Below are positions 21,287 through 32,900 of a stretch of DNA of 64,000 nucleotides, piece after piece (position 1 is the stretch's first letter; each line of letters opens with the position of its first letter). The translations under genes and the position numbers were made by a program. The stretch comes from Ilex aquifolium (lineage: Eukaryota; Streptophyta; Magnoliopsida; Aquifoliales; Aquifoliaceae): positions 27,254,001 through 27,318,000 of the forward strand of contig OX637394.1 in assembly GCA_951799425.1 (NCBI GenBank). Direction: 5' to 3'. The notes beneath the pieces are model-generated. The model was not told where the DNA came from and searched no databases. It worked only from the letters and a program-made list of their open reading frames with translations.

Positions 21287-23729
21287 TGTGACGCCCCATT
21301 TTCCGAGGGTCCTGTATTAACCGTTGACAACCCGTCAACCCGCGAAAATACCCGTGGATGTCGCTTAACCCGATACCGCGGCACCACATTCCCTTTACCA
21401 GGATAAAAAAAATACAAGTCCAATTTCTTTCGGTTGGTTGACCTATCCGAGATCCAATATATCACCATTGGTATCCTCTTATTATCCATTTGTAACATTA
21501 GAAGGGAGGAAAACATAGCCCAAAGACTTGGCAAAAGAATAAAAAAATTCTGAATTTTGGAGAGTGTACCGGTACGCGTACCGGTACGCTACGCCTACTG
21601 GACCTAACCGTACCGGTACGCGTACCGGTACGCTACGCCTTCTGGACCTAACCGTACCGGTACGCGTACCGGTACGCCTGGCCCAGAATTGCCCTTTTTA
21701 CCTATTTTTCATTTCCAAGCCATTCAAAACCCTTCCCAATTCATCAAATACATGTTTGACAAGGATTTCCATATAATACACAACTTATACAAGTTTCATT
21801 ACAATTAATTCCATAATTTACACATCAAAATGGAATTTATACAAAAGTTTTACAAAAAACTCGAACTAAGGCCACAAGTCGGCCCCCTTCATGTTTGATG
21901 CTCTCCAAGTGAGCCATCCGCCGGTGCAAACCCCACACCTGAAATGTTTCCCGTATAGGGTGAGCCAACGCCCAGTAAAGTAAACCCTACAAGGGCTACT
22001 CTCCCCCTAGATGCTCATGCTCATGCAACATTCATTTGCAAACAATCATTTCTCACAAAAACATGCATCCTAAGTTAGAATGCAATACTACTATGCCATG
22101 AAATGAGATGTCACTCCCTCATGCATTTTAACCCGAGTCCTCACCGACTCCTACAACACGATGCAATGCCAAAGTGTTTCATTTCATCATTTATGTTTCA
22201 TCAAATGACATTTTCAAAGCTAGGGTCTTTCTTGGGATCGGACTTTTTCATGGACTCATACCAATGGTCTTCCACACCCGTACACTTTATGGGCTCTTAT
22301 ACCAATGGAGTGCACCCCCCAAATCACCGGGTCTTTCACCCGAGAGGTCGTCATGCCTCTTCTTGCTCATCCCGACCCAATTTATCATGCAATCATGGGC
22401 TTAGCTAGGTCTTCGACCCAACTTTTCCCAAGCCATTTCGCCAATCACCAAGTGTGGCGTTGACATCAACCATGCACACACCCATGTAATGAGATGCTTC
22501 CGTGCACATGCAATGCTATGTCCCATTGCATACCACATGATGTTCAATATGTCAAGAACAACTCATGCACAATTTCAACACATCCATGGTAAATTTATAT
22601 CCTAAGCATATAATTACCATATTCATTTCAATGTTACTATATCAACATATGCATATATCAACAAGCACATTTAATTACAAATCATATCATATGCATATGA
22701 TTCCACAAGTTAAACTTAAGCATGTTATTTCAATTCAATTAAAACAACTACTTCCATTCAAACAAGACATTTAATCAAACACCTTCTAGGCACAATTTAT
22801 AAATCTCATAATCATGCCTCAAATTTCCCCAAGTTACATAATAATTCACATGCAACTTCATACACCAAAGTTAAGCTAGAAATTAGATTTAAACCATCTC
22901 TATGCTCACTTTTCTATTTCTATTACCATAAACCTATATATGAAGGTCTATCCTAGGTATAGCATATCAAAACTTTAGACTACTAACATCTAAGGAAAGA
23001 TTACACCAAAGTAGGGAGAACCCTACCTCTTGAAGCGTAATCACCCGAAGGAAGCTTCAAGAACACTTTCCTAGCCCAAGACTAGATTTTCCCCAAATCT
23101 CCTCTTTTGGATCTTCGGTGAAATCCCCCGTTCTTGGTGTGGTTGCGTAGCCCTCGTCGAGAGGATCGACTTTGACTCTTGGTTCGACGGATTCCGAGCC
23201 ACGGAAGTCCGGGAAATCGCCGGAGAAAGCTTGAAGATCAAGGTTTTCTCTCTTTTCTCTCCCTCTTTCTCCCACACGTTGAAGACCAGCACAATGGCAG
23301 AATTTTTCTGCCTAAAATGCAGATATTTACCTCTATTTATAGTTCTAATACTCGACCCACGTCGCGCCACGTGTCATTCGCTTAATCGGGTCCGATTTCG
23401 TCCCGAAACGATTCGTTTGATCCCAGTTTAAGTTCAAATTAATTTTATTTGAACTTTAACTTAATTTTAAGGAAATTTTTATAAAATTTATTTATGGGGA
23501 CGTTCGTAAGGTAAATCGCCACGCAGTCGCCTCGAACGACGTGCAAAATCCGACTACTTCGGAATTCGACGAAATTTGACAAGGTGACTAAATTTCACGA
23601 TACGAATTCAACAGCGAACTCCATTTCCTCATCCGAGGTCTAGAACATGAGTATTTTAAATACGTATTATAATGGCAAATTACTATTTTACCCTTTTTTG
23701 GAAAAAGTTTAAATTTCCCGGGTTTTACA
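21287..23729 (-). mobile_element. Solo gypsy LTR with ATTTT target duplication
   Basis: A 2443-bp LTR (sense start TGTAAAACCCGGG at 23729, sense end GGGGCGTCACA at 21287), flanked by identical ATTTT at 21282-21286 and 23730-23734. No primer site or internal region adjoins either end, so it is a solo LTR left by LTR-LTR recombination. A reverse CTATAAATAG at 23332-23341 marks the promoter. The first 220 bp in sense match LTRs at 5516, 10049 and 15329. Listed ORFs inside are spurious. Confidence 0.93.
21566..21675 (-). repeat. GTACCGGTAC doublet array
   Basis: Six perfect GTACCGGTAC palindromes start at 21566, 21578; 21610, 21622; 21654, 21666. They form three doublets with 12-nt internal spacing and a 44-nt period, with near-identical spacers containing CTACGCCT(A/T)CTGGACC. 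It lies about 280-390 bp before the LTR 3' end, inside the expected transcript leader. Confidence 0.95.
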
Positions 23730-23734
23730 ATTTT

Positions 23735-24707
23735 ACTTATTTCTCTGCAAGATACTATTTAATTTTGAATTGTAAGTTTTAAAATATTTCTTTATTTAGT
23801 TATTTACAAGGCTATTGTTTTGAGTTTTGGATGTAATGAGAAGGTTTTTAATTCAATTGATTTAATTACTTGGTTAGTGATTTATTTATTGACATATAAT
23901 TTTCATTATTTAATATTTTTTAGATGCTCTTATGATTGGATGTTGTTAGTTAGTTAATGCCTTATATGGTAGATTTTGGAGCTTTACACATGCAAATTAA
24001 GTCATACAACAAATGTGACAATTGGGCCAAAAATGATACTTCAACATTGATGTGGATGTGCCAAAATTTAACATTGTCATACTATACTGTTAAACTATGA
24101 AATTGACAGACAATTTATCACAATGCACATTGCCATACTATAACATTAAAATAAAAAATTGACACACACAATGTATCACAATGCACATTGGCATATTATA
24201 CCATTAAAATCAAAAATTGACACACAATGTATCACAATGCACCAGACATGTTTTTAGTGGTAATCGAGTCATGTCGTGTTGCACTTAGATTATTTTCATA
24301 TATAGTTTGAATCTAATCTAATCAAAATATAAATTAACTTTTTAAATTGATCAAGCTCGATGTCTTGACATTTTTGTCATTTTTTTATGGAAATTTACAT
24401 TCAAATATTCTGAAATTTATCACTTAATCAGAAAGACCTCTCAGATATAACAAATTATACACGGCCCCTTCAACGTGACATTTTCCTAACGGGGCTAACA
24501 GGGATGACGAAAAGTCAAAATTGTCCCAAGATATTTTTGGATTTATGTGTAGTTACTAAAATACCTCTTTGACTTTTTGACCACTTCCCACTTAGAGACC
24601 ATCTGTGTTCCTGCCTTTTGGTCTCCCTCTTTCTCTTTTTCTCTCTCTCTCACTCATCTATTGCTCATCCCAGGAAACATTCATCTCCCTCTCAACCGAC
24701 TTGCGTC
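23735..24707 (+). other. Resumed LTR remnant and AT-rich spacer
   Basis: The first 200-300 bp continue the LTR fragment broken at 21286. A tandem repeat follows at about 24063-24243. From about 24450 the sequence is CT-rich near the right end and could be an old promoter or leader, but no gene is attached. No credible ORF. Confidence 0.4.
24063..24243 (+). repeat. About 57-bp tandem repeat, three copies
   Basis: The word ATCACAATGCAC recurs at 24118, 24175 and 24231, with an AATTGACA-containing spacer, giving a 56-57-bp period. Confidence 0.75.
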
Positions 24708-24765
24708 TAGGGGTGCAACTCGGGCGGGTTGGGCGGGTTAGACAGTCAACCCTAACCCAACCCTA

Positions 24766-25713
24766 GGGGCATATTTGCTTCAAGTATAAGGCTGGTACAA
24801 AGGGGTGGTATTAGGAAAATAGTACGTGGGGTCCACTTTATACCTTGTTTGTTTGTCATTTTTCGTTCGGTATTAATTTTCGGGTCATAATACCGACCCG
24901 CTGTGTACAGTGCCATTAATGCCTTCTATATGGTACTAAGCAATACCACCTATTAGGTGGTATTATCTTCCCGGTACAAGTGAAAGGACGGTATAAACAT
25001 GTAAATTGACACAAATGCCCTCATTTGTTAAGAGTTTACATATAAAAAATATATTTTGAATTTTTTACTTACATTATGTTTAAGCGTACGGTGTCACCGA
25101 TTTTTTTTTTAATTTTTTTTTAAAAAAAAATTTCTTTGTTTTATATTTAAGCGTACGGTGTTACCTTTTATTTTTTTATTTTTTATTTTTAAATTATTTT
25201 GAATTTTTCCTTGTATTATGTTTAAATGTACGGTCACCGGTTTTTTTTTTAATTTTTTTTAAAAAAAATTTATTTTGAATTTTTTTTTTGTATTATGTTT
25301 AAGCGTACGATATTATCGATTTTTTTTTAAAAAATTATTTTAATTTTTTTTCTTGTATTATGTTTAAGCTTTTTAATTTTTAAAAAAAAATTATTTTGAA
25401 TTTTTTCTTTATATTATGTTTAAGCGTACGGTATTAAATATTTTTTTTTAAAATTTTTTTAAATTTTTTTCTTATATAGATGGTTAAGGGTAAAATTGAA
25501 TGAATGATGTTAAGGGTAAAATAGTATATTTGTTATATAAGATGTCATAGCCGCAATTGTTGACTTTTTTTTAAGTAGGTATTTTTTGTAACAAACAAAT
25601 AAGGGGAAGGATGGGATAAATATTTAAGACCGGGTATAGTATACCATTGGATAGGAGTAGAATGGAAATGATGTCTAATACCACCCATAATTAATACTCG
25701 AAGCAAACTGGCC
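24766..25713. mobile_element. Nested PIF/Harbinger-like (Tourist-type) element
   Basis: Imperfect inverted ends (GGGGCATATTTGCTTC at the left; reverse complement GGCCAGTTTGCTTCGAG at the right) are flanked by CTA at 24763-24765 and 25714-25716. A 3-bp duplication and GG-rich TIR suit Harbinger/Tourist elements. The interior has no ORF but a tandem repeat of TTTAAGCGTACGGT units. Confidence 0.65.
25060..25485 (+). repeat. TTTAAGCGTACGGT minisatellite
   Basis: Five to six degenerate units of about 60-80 bp, each with (A)TGTTTAAGCGTACGGT followed by a T-run, an A-run and ATTTTGAATTTTT. Copies vary mainly in homopolymer length. Confidence 0.75.
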
Positions 25714-26318
25714 CTAGGTATATAATCTTCAACCCTAACCCTAACCCTAACCCTACCTCGGGTTGAGGAAATCAACCCGAACCCAGCCCGAGTTTAATTC
25801 GGGCGGGCTCGGGTTGAATTCGGGTTCACTGCAAGAAAGACAGAGAGAGGGGAGAATAATTACAAATTCATAAAGCAATTCATATATTTCATTCATAACA
25901 GTGCACGATTATTGATCATTTACTTTCACACCACAAAACTAGTGATCTCAAAGCACAATCCCAGAAAACATAGAAATTAGACCCATAAAAACATTAAACT
26001 TAAAACATCACACTATCACCACTAATCACGCATAACGCATAACAGAATAGCAAGCACCAAGAAACAGAGGACGATGGAGTAAAAATGAAAAAAAAAAAGT
26101 GCTAATGTTTTATATATATATAATTATTTTTTAATTTGTCGGGTTCGGGTTGAAATCGGGTTGCCGATACCTCAACCCGAGCCCGGCCCAAATTGAATTC
26201 GGGTTGAGGTTTTTTGACCCAAGTCCAACCCAAGTATTAAAAACTCTAACCCAAGCCCTAATTTTTTCGGGTTAGACCCGGGTTGAAATCGGGTTGCCCA
26301 ACCCAAGTTGCACCCCTA

Positions 26319-26612
26319 CTTGCGTCTCCCGACTTTGATCTGACACCTTTGGTACTGGAGTATAGTCTAATGGCTTTGACTGGTTTTTGGTCTGTGTTCT
26401 GATTATTTACTTGACTGGTTACATTTGCATGTTGAATGGCTTACTTCGATGACTAGTTAGATAGGCATTTTGGATCCGTGTATTAGCATGTATGGAATGG
26501 CTTTCCAGAATGTTTTAGCATGTATTGGTAGTGCCATTTTGAATTACTTACTCAGGGGGGGTATTGGATGCTGTAAAGTAATATAAGGCAAAGCAATGAA
26601 TAATTTTATACA
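26319..26612. other. Spacer right of the hAT-like element
   Basis: Continuation of the sequence that was interrupted by the hAT-like insertion. Nothing recognisable apart from a GGGGGGGTATTGG word near 26554 that may be an element border. Confidence 0.3.
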
Positions 26613-26986
26613 TTATTTCAACAAAATTATCGAGTTTTGAGTGAATGGTAATGCTACAAACATGATGACATTTGATGCCACTAGCAGCCTCAGCAAATTG
26701 TTGTGGCCTCCAACTGTTTGAACCATTGAAGTACTGTGACCTTCATTTGGTTGAAAACTTTTTGGCGGGATTGATACTTTCTTTGGGTTCAATTTCCACA
26801 TTATGTGGGTGAAACCCACTCAAAAAAATTACACTTGGGACAACTAAAGTTTAGATTTCCCGAATTTTTTAATGATTTAGATATCCTTGTCATGGCTCGT
26901 TTTCCACATCTACACCTTCTATTTTTGAACCGCAAACAGTGTCCATCAGAGCCTCCATTGGATCCACTATTGCTTGAAGAATTCAT
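26613..26986 (-). pseudogene. GRF-type zinc-finger small protein, probably broken
   Basis: An ATG at 26986 opens a 61-codon ORF with the GRF-type zinc-finger pattern: CRCGKRA, then SGNLNFSCPKCNFFEW, preceded by a Ser/Asn/Gly-rich start. A second frame (26819-26613) carries on with a hydrophobic tail (LLRLLVASNVIMFVALPF), so a one-base shift or an unseen intron separates the two parts. Plant genomes contain many short GRF zinc-finger proteins with a C-terminal hydrophobic segment, many associated with transposons. Whether this copy is expressed cannot be judged; the frame break suggests a pseudogene. Confidence 0.55.
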
Positions 26987-26999
26987 CTTTTTAACTTAA

Positions 27000-28049
27000 T
27001 AATTCACTGAAAATACCAAATAGTAAGATATCAAAAATTAATTCAAAAACTACAAAAATATTAGACAATACCTATGAGAGAGAGAGAGAGAGCTCTTCAG
27101 GAAAGGGCATGAACAGGGTTGAGAAATATGGATGCAATTTACAACTAGTCGTGCCTGAAGACACTATGAAATATAAAATTCGAGCATTCAAAAAATCAAT
27201 CATACTATATTAAATAATAATTTTTCTTTCATTCATTTATTTGATTACATCATTTAAAATTTATTTTTATCCATTATTTTTTAAAAAATATCAAATATTA
27301 AATGATTAAGCATGTGATAGAAATAAGTGATGAGATATTTTCGGGCGGGGGGGGGGGGAAAGGAAATATGTATGAGATAAAATTTCAAACATATAGTTGT
27401 TTTATTATATAGATGTTGGTTCTAACGGTCAAAATAGTTAGCAATGGTCATATTAGTCACCAACGGTCAGATCTGGTGGTCCCAACAAAGGTAAGGGCAT
27501 TTTCGAAAATATAAATGAATAATATTCTGCCATTATACAATTTTGACGAATTGTTTATGAATATTAAAATTGTTGGGTTTATAGGTTACATGTGCATATA
27601 GTTGAAGGGACCGTGTAAAATTTCTTATACCTGAGAGAGTCTGTTTGATTAAGTGACAAATCTCATGCTCTAAATATAATTTTTTTTTTTTTAAATATTT
27701 TACATTCAATTGACCAACATAATTCATAAATAAAAAATCCAAGATTAAGACCCATTTGTCTGTTTTTCAAATCCATCAAATTTGTACATTAGCAAAACAA
27801 AAAATATAGATATTAATCAATCATAATTCACGATTCACTAATTTCATGTCCATGCTTTAAAAAATCATCACATCAATTCGAGTACGTTCTACCCCCAGCC
27901 AACCAAAGCTAAATGAAAGATTCTTAACCAAGCCACGTGTCAGGATAACTAACCACATCTTACTTCGTGGTTTAAATCATGGATACAATTATTTTGTTCA
28001 AATTTATTTATTAAATTTTGTATTTTAAGTGATATACCAAAATTTTATA
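27000..28049. other. AT-rich spacer
   Basis: No credible ORF. Holds a GA microsatellite (about 27077), a G run (about 27346) and three AACGGTCA-like words at 27425-27470. Nothing else identified. Confidence 0.4.
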
Positions 28050-29613
28050 TCTATAATATAAAACAGGACGGCTTCAACAAGCCGATCCTACGGTCTCAAA
28101 TTTATTCATCCAACGGTCAAGAAATTATAATATTTCATGCCCCCCAAAAAGTCAACGATTACGGTTGATCTTAGAACACATCCTACGGTCTCAAATTCAT
28201 TCATCCAACGGTCAAGAAATTATAATTTTTTTCCTTAATATGTCCCCCCATAAAATGTCAACAATTACGGCTGATCTTGAACATATCTTACAGTCTAAAA
28301 TCCATTCATCAAACGGTCAAAAAAATTAACATTTTTTTTCCTTAATATTTTTCCTCCCAACCAGTCAACGATTACGACTGATCTTGGAACACAAAATTTT
28401 CTCTATCATAATAATTAAATTGGTCAAATTTCTCATTAATATCATCTGTGTAGTGTAACATTTTGAATTTGTATAAGATACAATGATAATATTTTGATTA
28501 AAAAATACTCATAATTAATTTTAATTTTATTTATTTAATTAATTATCTCAAACTAACATGTCTTATACATATCTTGAATCAAAAGTTCAAGATTAATTTT
28601 TTTTAATCTCTTAAGAAAACTCAACGTTAATATATTCATATAAATTAATAATTTTGTAATAGCTTGTATTAATTAAAAAAATAATATTTTATAAATGATA
28701 TTTATAGATAATTTTTTGATAGAACATATTTTGGCGATATGCTTTTTGATAAATTAAATTTTTAGTTTGTATTAGATTTAACTCGATTTTGATTACATGT
28801 ATATAAATTAATATTTTTTTAAGTCAATCTATAATATTAAATATGGAAGCTTCAACATGCCGATCCTACGGTCTCAAATTCATTCATCTAACGGTCAAGA
28901 AATTACCTTTTTTTTCCTTAATATTTCCCCCAATCGGTCAATGATTATGACTAATCTTGGAACACATGATTTTCTTTAACATAATAATTAAATGAGTCAA
29001 ATTTTTCATTAATATCATCTGTGCAGTGTAACATCTCTCTGAAAACTATTCAAATTAAATTTTACATTTCTCTTCTCACTCTTCACACACACTCTCTATC
29101 TCTGGCAGTGGCGGATAGAGGAAGGGTCTAGAACCACCCTAATTTTTTTTTTTTTTAGTTATATATGTTTTATATATTTTTTTGGATATTTTTAATTGGG
29201 CCCGCTGTAATGATTTATGAAAAAGAAAATTAATTGGGTCAAACAAGTTGGGTACTAGAACAAAACAAAAAAAAAAAGTCCATACCAAATCTCTTAAAAT
29301 TAGCAAACTAAAATTGATTCCTTAGAGTGTTGAAAATTCATTTGGTTCAAAAATTATGGAATATATAGCAAAAAATGAGTAAAATATAAAATTTGTTAGA
29401 AGATTAAATATTATAAAATATTACTTTTATTTGTGTCAAATCTATAATATTAAATATGATAGACTTCAATAAGTCCATTTAACGGTCTCAAATAGACTCA
29501 TCTAACGGCCTCCAACATCCCTCTCAAAACCATTTACATTGAATTTCTACCCTCCCAAATCCATCACTTCTCAATTACGTTACACCGTGCCTTCAGGCAC
29601 GGGTTACCCCTAA
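28050..29613 (+). mobile_element. Helitron-like element(s): three 5' ends, one 3' end
   Basis: The sequence TCTATAATAT(T)AAA preceded by A, typical of plant Helitron 5' ends, occurs at 28050, 28828 and 29441. A single 3' terminus is seen at 29584-29613: hairpin CCGTGCC-TTCA-GGCACGG followed by GTTACCCCTAA and then T, matching the Helitron rule (hairpin, then CTRR, insertion at A/T). Between the first two ends are about 115-bp tandem repeats containing CCTACGGTCTCAAATTCATTC and CAACGGTCAAGAAATTA. No Rep/helicase gene is present, so the elements are non-autonomous. Confidence 0.7.
28070..28420 (+). repeat. About 115-bp tandem repeats within the Helitron-like element
   Basis: Three units with TACGGTCTCAAATTCATTCA, ACGGTCAAGAAATTA, a CC-rich stretch and CAACGATTACG(G/A)(T/C)TGATCTT. 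A fourth copy follows the second 5' end at 28860-28970. Confidence 0.75.
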
Positions 29614-29919
29614 TATTAAATATTTAATGAAATTAATAGATCTTACTAATTCAACCACCTATATTAATTTAAAATACAAAATTTAATAAACAATTTTGTC
29701 ATCATAGTGCTACTATAACTAACACCATTTTAGTCTACAAAGGATGTGTTGGGCACATGCAAACCACAAACATCCAACATTTTCTTCAAGCCTTTATCCA
29801 ATCCTTGACACAGCTATATATTCCTTGTTCCCTATCGCTCTTCCTCTTGAGTTGAAACTCAAAGGTATCCACAAACTAAGATTTTACTTACAGAAACCAA
29901 CTTCAGAATAACAGGCGCT
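29614..29919 (+). promoter_or_regulatory. Promoter and leader of the PTC52-like gene
   Basis: TATATATT at 29815-29822 lies about 100 bp upstream of the ATG at 29920, with a CT-rich initiator region after it. The Helitron-like 3' end lies only 200 bp upstream of the TATA box, so the upstream promoter may include transposon sequence. Confidence 0.6.
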
Positions 29920-32900
29920 ATGGAAGCTCTCAGAGCTTCCTCTCTCTCTTCGTTTCACCTCACAATGCTATCAACAAGACTTTGCAGTACCCAATTTGAG
30001 AAAACTAATTTGAATTATCCATCAGGTCGACGACCCAATTCTGCTCTTTCATCATTTCACCGCAACAAACCACAATTCAAGCTATTTAACGCCATTTCTT
30101 CACTTGTTTCAACTGAATCCATAGACCCACCCGAAAAAGAAACTGAAATTCAAAACCCAGAAGAACAATTTGATTGGTATGCGCATTGGTATCCGATCAT
30201 GCCGGTTTGCGACCTTGATAAGAGGAAGCCACATGGGAAGAAGGTGATAGGTCTTGATGTTGTGGTTTGGTGGGATAGAAATGAGAGTGAATGGAAGGTG
30301 TTTGATGATAGTTGTCCTCATAGGTTGGCTCCATTGTCTGAGGGAAGGATTGATCAGTGGGGCCGCTTGCAGTGTGTATACCATGGTTGGTGTTTTGGTG
30401 GCACTGGTGATTGCAAATTCATTCCCCAAGCACCCCGAGACGGTCCGCCGGTAACTTCTTGCATGTTTTTAATGCTTGATGGTTATAAAAATAACCGTGC
30501 AAGTGAACTTTGGTTACATATGACTGCGGCATTCTCTGTTTATCTTTGCCAAAACCCTGTTGATTGTTTATTCATTTACAAATTACAACATAAGCAACAC
30601 GGCATGCATCTTATGAATATGAAACTTTGAGAAACTTTCTAGTATTCATCATAAGATGTTTGGAGATATAGAATGGAATTCAGATGATGAAATGCCACGT
30701 ACAAAGTTATGAGGAGGCATTTCTGAAAATGATTTTAGCAAACACTTTCTGTGAATATACAATAAGTAAGATGTGATATACGACGTAACCGAATGTAATT
30801 GAGTGAAGTTGCACCCACAAAAAAAAAATGGTACTTGAGTGAAGTTTGAAGACAAGGGAATATGAAGAAGGGAAAGTATGGATGAAAGTTGATGATGCAC
30901 ATTGCTTTAACGGACAATAATTAAAGCAATCAATGACAAAACAGTAAATACTGAGTCAACACACAGATATATAATGGTTCGGTCTGGGTGACCTACTCCA
31001 CTCTCGGAAACGGCAGCGGTGGCCGGAGGTCTTTATTGATGAATAAAGTAAGAGAGAAGGCTCCGGGAGATATGTGCTCCGGGAGAGGTACAATAGTTAG
31101 GAGAGAGAAATTATGTATGTAGATGTAGAGGGGTGTGTTGGGAGATATCTAGATGTCCTCTCTCATGTGAAGATGGCTTACAATTTATAGCTATGTTGAG
31201 GCTGTGAGGTGAGGGGGAGGGCACTACTTCTTCGGGGAGGATAGTTACAAAGGTAAGTACAATTAATGGAGGATTGATTTTCCTGAGTGTGTATCCCGAT
31301 AATCTCTCTCCTACATGCTCTTATCTTCCTGGGCTCTTCGGATCTTGGACTAGGCCGGATTGGTGGATCGGACCTGGGCTGCCTTTTAGCTAATTTGGGC
31401 TTGCTTGATTTATTGGGCCCGGGTCCAGTTAGATTTGGGCTCGTCAAAAGTGATTGGACAAACTTTTGAAGGAAATAAGGATTGGAAATCAATTTGGATA
31501 TATATCAAGAGGACCAAACATGGAACTTAATTTCTTATTTAGGCAAAGAGAAGAAAGGCCTCCATTTGTTGTCCATTGTCTGTCTTTAAATCGGTTTATG
31601 ACATGGTTCTTAGAAAGATACTATAAGAAATTTAGATTGAAGTACATATCTGTTTCTTAAGTAATCATTGATTGGCATGATCAAACTGGTGAAATCTAGG
31701 GCCGGCATAGATCCTATATCATTTGCTTTGGTTGTGACCAAGTTTATCAGGACCTTACGGTAGGCACCATCAATGATTTTTGTTTTCTTGGCTAGATAAA
31801 AACTTAAGGTTAAGAGCCGGGAAAATTTGGGTTTACCTGATACAATATTTATTTGGCTGGATAAAAACCAATGTTTATTAAAGGAATTAGTTGCAGCGTA
31901 TTTATTGGCTTTACCTGATACAATATGTTAGAGCTCGTTCCTCGTTTGTTTTGTGAGGCCTTTCAATCTGTATCAATTTTGTGGGCCTACCCATTCGATG
32001 GCATTTTTTTAAGCTGTACAATTTAACAAATGTTTAAAATTCTATGAGTAGCCCTCGTTTGAATGCACTCATTATTACTCAAGTTTAAGCTGATGTCTTC
32101 ACCCGTGTACTCTTTCACAGTGCTGGTATTTTCAGCATGTTTGCTCTATTTCTCACAAAAGTGATTTTGATTGACCTTCCCAATATTTGTGCAGGTTAAC
32201 ACATTCAAGAAAGCATGTGTAGCTGTTTATCCAAGTTGTGTGCAAAATGGCATTGTTTGGTTTTGGCCGAACACTGATCCTCAATACAAGGATATCCTTC
32301 TGAAGAAAAAACCCCCCTATATCCCTGAAATTGATGACCCATCTTATACTAAGTTAATGATAAATAGAGATATACAATACGGGTATGCAAGTATATATTT
32401 TATAACTTTTTTTTTCCTTATTTCTGGCAATTTTTTTGAATATCCTTTTCGACAGAGAATTATATTTTACTAAATTTCCTGAGCTGTTTGATCAAAAAAA
32501 AAAAAAAAATTCCTGAGCTGGCCAAGATTGTCATAAAAAGGGATCAATGACAATGAAAGACGAGGGGTAATTGTAGGTGTCTGTAATGGAGCACTTGAAT
32601 GCTCCTAATAACAGATGCTGGGTTTTTTTAATCAATGCTGGAGAAAAGAGAGAGTAATGAAACCCATGAAAAAAGAACAAATGAAGAGACGAAATGCAGA
32701 AAGGAAAAATCAAAGGGACTAAGAACTTTTTTTCCCTTCTGGAAGATTACAACAAATTTCTCTTTTTTCCTTTTGGGTTCAGATATTTAATAACAGTTTA
32801 CTTTTGAATTCTCCTAGATGAGCTAGAGTGACATTTTCAGGTATGAGGTGCTGATTGAAAATCTCATGGACCCTGCTCATGTACCATATGCACACTATGG

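Larger units (their letters stand above)
24708..26318. mobile_element. Non-autonomous hAT-like element
   Basis: Inverted termini TAGGGGTGCAACT (13 bp) are flanked by identical 8-bp copies of CTTGCGTC at 24700-24707 and 26319-26326, the hAT signature. The sub-terminal regions are full of CGGGTTG/CAACCCG words on both strands, as is common for hAT transposase binding regions. No transposase ORF exists. A second element is nested inside it at 24766-25713, and a short (CCCTAA) run lies at about 25732-25757. Confidence 0.88.

Noticed and set aside
25732-25757. (CCCTAA)n run as an interstitial telomere
   Set aside because: It is short, of the six-base type rather than the plant CCCTAAA type, and lies in a hAT-like element already rich in CCCTAACCC and CAACCCG words.
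29101-29160. GGCAGTGGCGGATAGAG word as a separate hAT element border
   Set aside because: It resembles common plant transposon ends, but no opposite terminus or duplication was found.
29920-30630. 236-residue single-exon reading of the Rieske protein
   Set aside because: It runs into intron 1 after a clear donor at 30451; the continuing exon at 32195 restores the family sequence.
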